From Eledone cirrhosa (taxonomy: Eukaryota > Mollusca > Cephalopoda > Octopoda > Eledonidae), in assembly GCA_964016885.1 (NCBI GenBank), contig OZ024745.1, positions 47,842,542 to 47,906,541 on the forward strand: a stretch of DNA of 64,000 nt, given 5' to 3'. Below, piece after piece: positions 55,530 to 61,750 of this stretch. Both the position numbers and the translations under genes were made by a program. Every line of letters starts with the position of its first letter. The first letter of the stretch is position 1. Under the pieces are notes generated by a model. It was given only the letters and a program-made list of their open reading frames with translations. It ran no database searches and was not told the origin of the DNA.

Positions 55530-57180
55530 TCTTGCAAGGTATAGCTTTCTTCTACCTCATGACAACAGTACTAGAAACGTTCTCTTGCAAGGTATAGCTT
55601 TCCTCTAGCTGATGACAACAGTACTAGAAACGTTCTCTTGCAAGGTATAGCTTTCCTCTAGCTGATGACAACAGTACTAGAAACGTTCTCTTGCAAGGTA
55701 TAGCTTTCCTCTCCCTCATGACAACAGTACTAGAAACGTTCTCTTGCAAGATATAGCTTTCCTCTCCCTCATGACAACAGTACTAGAAACGTTCTCTTGC
55801 AAGGTATAGCTTTCCTCTAGCTCATGACAACAATACTAGAAACGTTCTCTTGCAAGGTATAGCTTTCCTGTAGCTGATGACAACAGTACTAGAAACGTTC
55901 TCTTGCCAGGTATAGCTTTCCTCTAGCTCATGACAACAATACTAGAAACGTTCTCTCTCAAGGTATAGCTTTCCTCTAGCTGATGACAACAGTACTAGAA
56001 ACGTTCTCTTGCAAGGTATAGCTTTCCTCTAGCTGATGACAACAGTACTAGAAACGTTCTCTTGCAAGGTATAGCTTTCCTCTCCCTCATGACAACAGTA
56101 CTAGAAACGTTCTCTTGCAAGATATAGCTTTCCTCTCCCTCATGACAACAGTACTAGAAACGTTCTCTTGCAAGGTATAGCTTTCCTCTAGCTCATGACA
56201 ACAATACTAGAAACGTTCTCTTGCAAGGTATAGCTTTCCTGTAGCTGATGACAACAGTACTAGAAACGTTCTCTTGCCAGGTATAGCTTTCCTCTAGCTC
56301 ATGACAACAATACTAGAAACGTTCTCTCTCAAGGTATAGCTTTCCTCTAGCTGATGACAACAGTACTAGAAACGTTCTCTTGCAAGGTATAGCTTTCCTC
56401 TAGCTGATGACAACAGTACTAGAAACGTTCTCTTGCAAGGTATAGCTTTCCTCTCCCTCATGACAACAGTACTAGAAACGTTCTCTTGCAAGATATAGCT
56501 TTCCTCTCCCTCATGACAACAGTACTAGAAACGTTCTCTTGCAAGGTATAGCTTTCCTCTAGCTCATGACAACAATACTAGAAACGTTCTCTTGCAAGGT
56601 ATAGCTTTCCTGTAGCTGATGACAACAGTACTAGAAACGTTCTCTTGCCAGGTATAGCTTTCCTCTAGCTCATGACAACAATACTAGAAACGTTCTCTCT
56701 CAAGGTATAGCTTTCCTCTAGCTGATGACAACAGTACTAGAAACGTTCTCTTGCAAGGTATAGCTTTCCTCTAGCTGATGACAACAGTACTAGAAACGTT
56801 CTCTTGCAAGGTATAGCTTTCCTCTCCCTCATGACAACAGTACTAGAAACGTTCTCTTGCAAGATATAGCTTTCCTCTCCCTCATGACAACAGTACTAGA
56901 AACGTTCTCTTGCAAGGTATAGCTTTCCTCTAGCTCATGACAACAATACTAGAAACGTTCTCTTGCAAGGTATAGCTTTCCTGTAGCTGATGACAACAAT
57001 ACTAGAAACGTTCTCTTGCAAGGTATAGCTTTCCTCTACCTCATGACAACAATACTAGAAACGTTCTCTTGCAAGGTATAGCTTTCCTCTACCTCATGAC
57101 AACAGTACTAGAAACGTTCTCTTGCCAGGTATAGCTTTCCTCTAGCTCATGACAACAATACTAGAAACGTTCTCTCTCAA
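55530..57180. repeat. 371-bp (7-monomer) units at the array edge
   Basis: The marker GCCAGGTATAG followed by a TCTCTCAAGG monomer occurs at 55,905, 56,276, 56,647 and 57,124. The first two spacings are 371 bp (7 monomers) and the last is 477 bp (9 monomers), because two AACAATA monomers are added near 57,000-57,060. The other monomers of the unit (CCTGTAGCTG, CTCCCTC with CAAGATATAG, AACAATAC) repeat in fixed order. This is a recent amplification only a few hundred bases from the edge. Confidence 0.85.
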
Positions 57181-57520
57181 GGTATAGCTTTCCTCTAGCT
57201 GATGACAACAGTACTAGAAACGTTCTCTTGCAAGGTATAGCTTTCCTCTACCTCATCAGAACAGTACTAGAAACGTTCTCTTGCAAGGTATAGCTTTCCT
57301 CTAGCTGATGACAACAGTACTAGAAACGTTCTCTTGCAAGATATAGCTTTCCTCTCCCTCATGACAACAGTACTAGAAACGTTCTCTTGCAAGATATAGC
57401 TTTCCTCTCCCTCATGACAACAGTACTAGAAACGTTCTCTTGCAAGGTATAGCTTTCCTCTAGCTGATGACAACAGTACTAGAAACGTTCTCTTGCAAGG
57501 TATAGCTTTCCTCTACCTCA

Positions 57521-57885
57521 AGCAGGAGTTGGTTGTATGAATTGAGCCATAGGCCCAGCAAATCAACCAGTTTACCATCTCTTAAAACTTTTAAGTATTC
57601 CCCTCATCTATATGAGGGAGTGTTGAATATGAAATTGGGAAAGGAGTTAGGCTGAGAACATTTTCAGCATACACTTTTATATCTCTCAGAAACAGTATAT
57701 AGTACATTATATGAACAACTAATAAACAACAATAAACACTTGAATATTGAAGCAAGTAAATATATTTCCAATTATATTTTAGATTTAATGAGAGAGAGTA
57801 GTAAGTTTTTAACAAGTGTTACAAAATATTTCTAGTTGAAAATAATTACCATGACATGAAGAAAATGTTAAGAAATTTGATTTCG
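57521..57885. other. Array edge and single-copy AT-rich flank
   Basis: The satellite ends within a monomer after CTCTACCTCA; the next bases (AGCAGGAGTTGG) are unrelated. The join is abrupt, with no tail of decayed monomers and no target-site duplication or transposon end visible. The following sequence is AT-rich with no coding signature. A short imperfect inverted pair (CCCCTCATCTATATGAGGG, 57,600-57,618) could form a small hairpin. I see no gene here. Confidence 0.8.
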
Positions 57886-57996
57886 TATTTCTTTAGGGTA
57901 TAGGAAAACAAGATAGAGATTGAAATCAATCTTAACATATTTCTTTAGGGTATATGAGAACAAGATAGCGATTGAAAATTGAAAACAATCTTAACA
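57886..57996. repeat. Direct duplication, 52 and 59 bp
   Basis: Copy 1 (57,886-57,937) and copy 2 (57,938-57,996) both begin TATTTCTTTAGGGTATA and end CAATCTTAACA. Copy 2 has a few substitutions and is 7 bp longer because of a small internal GAAAATT duplication. The TTAGGG in each copy is a single hexamer within this unit, not a telomeric repeat. No function is suggested. Confidence 0.8.
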
Positions 57997-58137
57997 GGTA
58001 TTTATTTTTCTCAAAGAGTGACATGATTAAAGGTCAAAATATTATTTTGATCCCTACCAAGTAAAGTACACATGCCTGCATGTTTGTTAACTCTTAAAAT
58101 CCTGTAATAATTTCACAGAAAATATCTAAAACATAGG

Positions 58138-58388
58138 TTTGTTAGTTCAAACATTTACAGTATTCTTACTAGTGGACAGATCAATGGAAATATTTTTAGT
58201 ATTAATATGATGCAGTCAAGGTGCCATTCTTTTCAAGAATGTCTTACTAATGTGGTATCATATGGTTTGTTACTTCAAATTTTTATAGTATCTTTACTAG
58301 TGGACAAACTTTTGTGAAAATTTGTAGTTCTAGAGTAGACTTTAATTTTTAATGTGATGCAGTTATGGTGCTGATTCATGTGGTACAG
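58138..58388. repeat. Unknown dispersed repeat, two diverged adjacent copies
   Basis: Two diverged copies follow each other. Copy 1 starts near 58,138 (GTTTGTTAGTTCAAA...TACTAGTGGACA) and runs through GATGCAGTCAAGGTGC (58,209) to about 58,263. Copy 2 starts near 58,264 (GTTTGTTACTTCAAA...TACTAGTGGACA) and reaches GATGCAGTTATGGTGC (58,356). A third fragment lies near 59,547. The units share GATGCAG, TGCTG-like, TTTTCAAGAAT and CTAATG blocks and a small ATTCTT/AAGAAT hairpin. I do not recognise the family; a decayed non-autonomous element is most likely. Confidence 0.6.
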
Positions 58389-59073
58389 GATGTTAACAGT
58401 TAACAATATTCATGTCTTCATACATTAGATTTAACAAAAATAAGAAAAAGAAGTTTCAAACATGTTTCATGCTGCACATTTTCTTGTATTTACTAGGTTT
58501 TCAGATAAATAAATATGAGGCATGTCAGATTTTTGAAAATGTGATTATATGTATTATGTACGTATGTAAGTATATAAGAAAAAAAATATTTATATCAATA
58601 AACGAAAGATGTCTAAAATCTATGCAATGAATTTTGGACATATTTCTTGGTTTTCTTAAAATGAAATTTGCTTATTCTTCACATCTATGACAAAAGGAAA
58701 AAAAAGTTAAACTACAATGATGATATTACTAATTAGTTGAAATATGTTGTCATTTTAATATAATTTATTTTAAAATGTTATTATTGCTTAAGTTTAAAAT
58801 GCTATTTTGAGAAGATTAAAAATATTTAATATTTATTTTAACAGGAAGATAAAAAATATAGAAGCTTTGAGAGAACATAAGAAAGAATAAAGGGATGGGG
58901 AGAGAAACATTATAAAACACATGAGAATGTTTGTATAACATGTTTTCAGGTCCTTTCAGCAACTATTCACAAAAATGTGACAGCATGTATGTTCTTCTGG
59001 TTTTATAATTTTATAAATTTTTACCAACACAGAGTCGGTTTCTAACATAGACACAAGATTCTCTCATTGGAAC
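58389..59073. other. AT-rich intergenic sequence, nothing recognised
   Basis: This stretch is strongly A+T rich with short homopolymer runs and no conserved coding pattern. Open frames present are short and of low complexity (Lys/Asn/Ile-rich), as expected by chance. I see no repeat, RNA gene or regulatory signal that I can support. Confidence 0.6.
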
Positions 59074-59112
59074 ATGTATGTATGTATGTATGTATGTATG
59101 TATGTATGTATA
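59074..59112. repeat. (ATGT)n microsatellite
   Basis: About nine to ten uninterrupted ATGT units follow an AACATGT and end at TATATGG. Tetranucleotide ATGT tracts recur in this flank (also near 61,267). Confidence 0.95.
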
Positions 59113-59194
59113 TGGTGTCTGTATATTAAGAAAAAGATCAAAGTTTCTGTTCAACATATTAGTGTAACATGTGTTTCATAAATCACCAACTGAC

Positions 59195-59196
<2 letters not shown>

Positions 59197-59229
<33 letters not shown>
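59197..59229. repeat. (TA)n microsatellite
   Basis: A perfect alternating TA tract of about 33 bp lies between TGACAT and TTTCCAGCC. It is self-complementary and prone to length error in assembly. Confidence 0.95.
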
Positions 59230-59231
<2 letters not shown>

Positions 59232-59546
59232 CCAGCCAAGTAAAGTATGTTGAAAGAATATCTCACTAATTGTATTTTATAGAACTGGTTCATGCCAATG
59301 CAGATCACTACAAGATTTCTTGGTTTCTCTAGTTCTTCAGTTTATATCAAATACCTATCTTTAAAATAGATTAATTAGGCTTCAGTCTTATTATTAGGCT
59401 CAAATTATTATTAAAGTGTTGGAAGAGAAAAATCAACTATTAAACCCTTTTGATACAAACCCTCTTGCAACTGTGCCTGGTTCTATCACAAACACCTGTT
59501 TGTTTTAAAGTGTTCACATTTAACTTCTAACATTATGTAATGATTT
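59230..59546. other. AT-rich spacer, nothing firm
   Basis: Non-coding AT-rich sequence. Around 59,252-59,272 a stretch (AAGAATATCTCACTAATTG) resembles part of the dispersed repeat seen at 58.2 and 59.5 kb, and may be a decayed piece of it. No gene or RNA is supported. Confidence 0.45.
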
Positions 59547-59621
59547 GATGCAGCCATACTGCTGTTTTGTACTTGTACTTTTCAAGAATATCTTGCTAAT
59601 GCAGTTTCATGTAGTGTAAGA
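59547..59621. repeat. Third fragment of the unknown dispersed repeat
   Basis: The blocks GATGCAG (59,547), TACTGCTGTTTTG, TTTTCAAGAATATCTTGC and CTAATGCAGTTTCATGTAG follow the same order as in the copy at 58,209, so this is a further fragment of the same family, diverged by substitutions. Confidence 0.55.
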
Positions 59622-59785
59622 CTTTCTGTTATAATTTTTGGTAAAAACTTCTTAAGTTATGTTCTAACACCAACTTAATATTGAGAAAGTTAGTTATATT
59701 ATTATATCCTTTCACAATTTTAATTATTTAAAAAAATCATAGGCAGTATATTTAATTAGAAATATGGTAGCTAAAGGGTTGTGTT

Positions 59786-59820
<35 letters not shown>

Positions 59821-59822
59821 GG
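59786..59822. repeat. (GA)n tract followed by a G13 run
   Basis: A 25-bp alternating GA tract runs directly into 13 consecutive G residues. It is a purine-only strand of 37 bases, capable in principle of triplex or G-rich structure. Length is likely variable and error-prone. A short open frame starting here translates only the repeat and is not a gene. Confidence 0.95.
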
Positions 59823-59981
59823 CATGAGAAATGCCAAAAACAGAAAGTGAAAAGAATTTTAAAAAAAATAATGCTGAAGACTTCAAATATGACAAAGTTT
59901 AGACCATTGTTCCCCAAAGTGGGCGGTGCTTTGATATCAGGGGGCGGTTGGGGGGCGACAGTGTAGTATTAAAAAAAAAAC

Positions 59982-60020
59982 AAGCTATTTATTGTTTAAA
60001 TTTTAAACAATAAATAGCTT
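59982..60020. repeat. Perfect palindrome 1 inside the hAT-like element
   Basis: Arms 59,982-60,000 and 60,002-60,020 (19 bp each, starting AAGCTATTTATTG) are perfectly complementary around one central base. They are flanked by an A10 run on the left and T runs on the right, so the stem could extend further with one mismatch. A transcript would form a tight hairpin. Confidence 0.95.
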
Positions 60021-60074
60021 CTTTTTTTCTTTTTTTTTACAAATATATTGCATATGTATATTAAGCATTTATAT

Positions 60075-60121
60075 AGACATCTATGAGATTGTGTAGATTC
60101 TACACAATCTCATAGATGTCT
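60075..60121. repeat. Perfect palindrome 2 inside the hAT-like element
   Basis: Arms 60,075-60,097 and 60,099-60,121 (23 bp each, starting AGACATCTATGAG) are perfectly complementary around a single T at 60,098. Perfect arms contrast with the diverged terminal repeats of the surrounding element. Confidence 0.95.
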
Positions 60122-60315
60122 TTATTCTTATTGGCAAAATCACATTCCTTTTACATCTATGTTACTAATGATAAACTAACATCACCATCATTGTTTAATG
60201 TCCACTTTCTCTGCTAGTAAGGTTTGGATGTGTCATCACAGACTGATGGTGGGGGGTGCGGTGGCCCCAAAAGTTTGAGAACCTCTGGTTTAGACATTGT
60301 TGAAACATTTTAAAA

Positions 60316-60640
60316 GAAAAGAGCTGATTGCCAACTATGTTTCCATTGCTGATATTATTTGCCAATCTCAACTCCTGGCAGAAGTGTCACTATTTTCTGG
60401 TAATAGAAAGCACGATTTGAACTAAGAATGTACAGGGCTGGAATAGATACACCAAAGCATCTCATTCAAGTCTTAAACAATTTTGTCAATCCACCACTTC
60501 TAGAAGGTAATTTATTTATCAAACCCCAGAAAGATGAAAGGCAAATTTGACTTTGGCAAGATTTGAACTCAGAGTTCAGAGATCTTTAACAAATATAGTG
60601 GCATATAATTTGATGCTCTAGTGATTCGGTCAAATTGCTA
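60316..60640 (-). mobile_element. Dimeric tRNA-derived SINE-like copy 1 (antisense)
   Basis: On the minus strand two tRNA-like modules follow each other. Each has a B-box-like GTTCAAATC (complement of GATTTGAAC at 60,560-60,568 and at 60,414-60,422). The first module ends in the block that reads CCAGAAAGATGAAAGGC on the plus strand, a SINE-body motif of cephalopod elements. The second ends in a segment containing TTTCCATTGCTGATATTAT (plus strand), also present in the copy at 63.4 kb. The A-box region is weaker (complement of TGATGCTCTAGTGATTCGG). The copy is diverged and has no clear target-site duplication. It may be a dimeric SINE family or two SINEs inserted together. Confidence 0.65.
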
Positions 60641-60700
60641 AAAGCAGAGACAGAGCAAAATAGCAAAATATAGACATAGTTAAAACATAGGAAAGGAGAG

Positions 60701-61007
60701 GAAAGAAGCCAATCATTAGATTGGACTAAGGGAATCATGTTTCCATTGTTGACACTTCCAGAAGTTTCACCACTTCTCTGGTGGTAGGAGGTGAGATTTG
60801 AACTCGGAATGCACAGAGTATGGACAGATACTGACTCTTTAACAATTCCGCCACTCGATCACTCCTGAACTGGTACTCTATTTATCCTTCCTCAAAAAGA
60901 TGAAAGGCGAAATCAACCTCAGCAGGGTTTGAACTTGGAGTGCAGAGAACCAGAACAAATTAGAGATATTTTATCTGCTGCTTTAACAGCTCTGCTAATT
61001 CACTGCC
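60701..61007 (-). mobile_element. Dimeric tRNA-derived SINE-like copy 2 (antisense)
   Basis: Same two-module layout as the copy 60 bp to its left. On the minus strand the first module begins GGCAGTGAATTAGCAGAG, an A-box-like TAGCNNAG, and has B box GTTCAAACC (complement of 60,926-60,934). The second has A-box-like GTGGCGGAATTG and B box GTTCAAATC (complement of 60,795-60,803). Between them is the GATGAAAGGC body block (plus strand near 60,900). The 3' end (plus-strand left edge) starts GAAAGAAGCCAATCATTAG, close to the GAAAGAAGTTAATTGTCAG start at 63,378, which supports one shared dimeric family. Confidence 0.7.
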
Positions 61008-61266
61008 TACAATAGAAAGTAATAATAGTTGAAGAAAAATCAGAGTAACTAGCTAAAAATGATGCAATAATCAAATTTCTTCAAAGCTATCAAAGAAATC
61101 TTAAAATATCAGATAATATTTCTGAGAAAAACATTTGAGTATCTATGAATCTAATAAATTTAAATAAAAATGAAATAAACATGTAAATAGGAGCTCCTTC
61201 CCCAATTTTTTTAATCAGTTGAGGGAAGAGCTATCCTGAGATATTGTAATAAACTTAATGATGAAT
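61008..61266. other. AT-rich spacer, nothing recognised
   Basis: AT-rich non-coding sequence between the second SINE-like copy and an ATGT microsatellite. No repeat family, RNA gene or reading frame is supported. Confidence 0.55.

Positions 61267-61296
<30 letters not shown>
61267..61296. repeat. (TATG)n microsatellite
   Basis: About seven uninterrupted TATG units end at TAAATGTG. A short open frame starting in it is repeat-derived and not credible as a gene. Confidence 0.95.
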
Positions 61297-61299
<3 letters not shown>

Positions 61300-61500
61300 G
61301 TGTAGATTTACCTATCCATTCAACCCTCTGCACAGGCATCCACACAAATGCACTTGCAAGCTCACACAAACACCCACACACATTCGCTGGTCTTGAAAAT
61401 GAAAAAGCAAATATAGAAAATAGTACTTCAAAAGTTTTTTTTACAGAATATATATAATAAAATGTTATAGTTTGCTTGAAGCATTGTATATAACATATAA

Positions 61501-61610
61501 CGTTGAAAGAGATAGAAGGTTGAAGAACACAAAATGCGCTGTAAGATGAGGTAATGTCACCTCATCTTCCAGTCCATTTTGAATTGTTCAGCCTTCTATC
61601 TCTTTCAATG
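61501..61610. repeat. Imperfect 52-bp-arm palindrome, MITE-like
   Basis: Left arm 61,501-61,552 and right arm 61,559-61,610 are inverted repeats matching at 44 of 52 positions around a 6-bp loop (AATGTC). The outer ends read CGTTGAAAGAGATAGAAGG and, in complement, CATTGAAAGAGATAGAAGG. The innermost GATGAGGT/ACCTCATC is perfect. The right arm ends exactly where the GT microsatellite begins. No target-site duplication is visible, since one side is microsatellite. It may be a short foldback element or MITE, or a microRNA-type hairpin if transcribed. I do not recognise the family with certainty. Confidence 0.8.
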
Positions 61611-61705
61611 GTGTGTGTGTGTGTGTGTGTGTGTGGTGTGGTGTGGTGTGGTGTGGTGTGGTGTGGTGTGGTGTGGTGTGGTGTGGTGTGGTGTGGTGTG
61701 GTGTG

Positions 61706-61741
<36 letters not shown>

Positions 61742-61750
61742 TATATATAT
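61611..61750. repeat. Compound microsatellite (GT)n-(GTGTG)16-(GT)n-(AT)n
   Basis: About 24 bp of GT repeats (61,611 onward) change into a pentamer tract GTGTG/GGTGT covering about 61,631-61,710 (16 units). Then about 20 bp of GT follow and finally an AT tract to 61,750. The pentamer can arise from the dinucleotide by deletion of one T per five bases followed by expansion. The G/T-only strand is 120 bases long. Confidence 0.95.

Larger units (their letters stand above)
39350..55800. repeat. 8,427-bp higher-order duplication (159 monomers)
   Basis: The block 39.35-47.37 kb is repeated as 47.78-55.80 kb. Markers 8,427 bp apart include GCAGGGT (39,687/48,114), TTATGAC (40,876/49,303), GTAAAGC (41,706/50,133) and CAAGATATAG (about 47,319/55,746). 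8,427 is exactly 159 x 53. The copies are almost identical; one difference I saw is CTCCCTCAT near 41,984 against CTCCCTCCT near 50,411. A 0.4-kb joint at 47.38-47.78 kb with AAAGGTTC and GTTATCTTG variants resembles 42.69-42.92 kb, so the right end of the first copy has been rearranged. This is the largest duplication in the window and probably one of the youngest. Confidence 0.87.
1..57520. repeat. 53-bp satellite DNA array, ~1,084 head-to-tail monomers
   Basis: A single tandem array fills this interval and runs off the left edge. Taking GACAACAGTACTAG as monomer positions 1-14, the rest reads, in order, AAACGTT (15-21), CTCTTGCAAGG (22-32), TATAGCTTTCC (33-43) and a variable tail, TCTASCTSAT with S = C or G (44-53). 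Positions 6-42 are highly conserved; most variants lie at 43, 45, 47, 48, 51 and 53. All monomers I read are in one orientation and I saw no foreign insertion. Each monomer has one CpG (18-19) and an AluI-type AGCT. Because 53 is not a multiple of 3, a reading frame passes through all three phases every 159 bp and meets the TAG and TGA triplets, so the array cannot encode a protein. I do not recognise it as a named satellite. Centromeric, pericentromeric or subtelomeric heterochromatin are all possible; no telomere repeat is present. Confidence 0.98.
59897..60295. mobile_element. Non-autonomous hAT-like transposon with 8-bp target-site duplication
   Basis: The element (59,905-60,287, 383 bp) is flanked by a perfect 8-bp direct repeat GTTTAGAC at 59,897-59,904 and 60,288-60,295, the duplication size typical of hAT transposons. 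The left end reads CATTGTTCCCCAAAGT; the right end, reverse-complemented, reads CAGAGGTTCTCAAACT. The two match at 11 of 16 positions and fit the CAGNGGTTCTCAAAC-type ends known for hAT elements. G-rich subterminal segments (GGGGGCGG near 59,940; GGGGGGTGCGGTGG near 60,250) are also usual for this kind. There is no transposase frame, so it must have been mobilised in trans. Two perfect internal palindromes are described separately. Confidence 0.85.

Noticed and set aside
1..57520. CRISPR-like array (conserved core alternating with variable tails)
   Set aside because: The variable part is only about 10 bases with a handful of alternating C/G states, not unique spacers; the period is 53 bp with no unique sequence, and the flank is eukaryotic.
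1..57520. Protein repeat encoded by the array
   Set aside because: 53 is not divisible by 3, and TAG and TGA triplets in the monomer close every frame on both strands within about 159 bp.
1..57520. Heat-shock-element-like GAA...TTC in each monomer (GAAACGTTC)
   Set aside because: The gap between GAA and TTC is three bases, whereas heat shock elements need two (GAANNTTC).
1..57520. CENP-B box
   Set aside because: No TTCGNNNNANNCGGG-type motif is present on either strand of the monomer consensus.
57591..57815. 74-codon minus-strand open frame at the array flank
   Set aside because: Low-complexity, AT-driven composition, no domain, no start or splice context; length is expected by chance.
57893..57899. 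Telomeric TTAGGG
   Set aside because: Only single hexamers inside the 52/59-bp duplication; there is no TTAGGG tandem run.
58412..58630. 72-codon plus-strand open frame
   Set aside because: Lys/Ile/Asn-rich peptide from AT-rich DNA, no recognisable domain or supporting signals.
59781..59966. 61-codon plus-strand open frame
   Set aside because: It starts in the GA/G microsatellite and runs across the left end of the hAT-like transposon, so it is composite repeat sequence.
61272..61457. 61-codon plus-strand open frame
   Set aside because: It begins within the TATG microsatellite; the rest has no domain and looks like chance.
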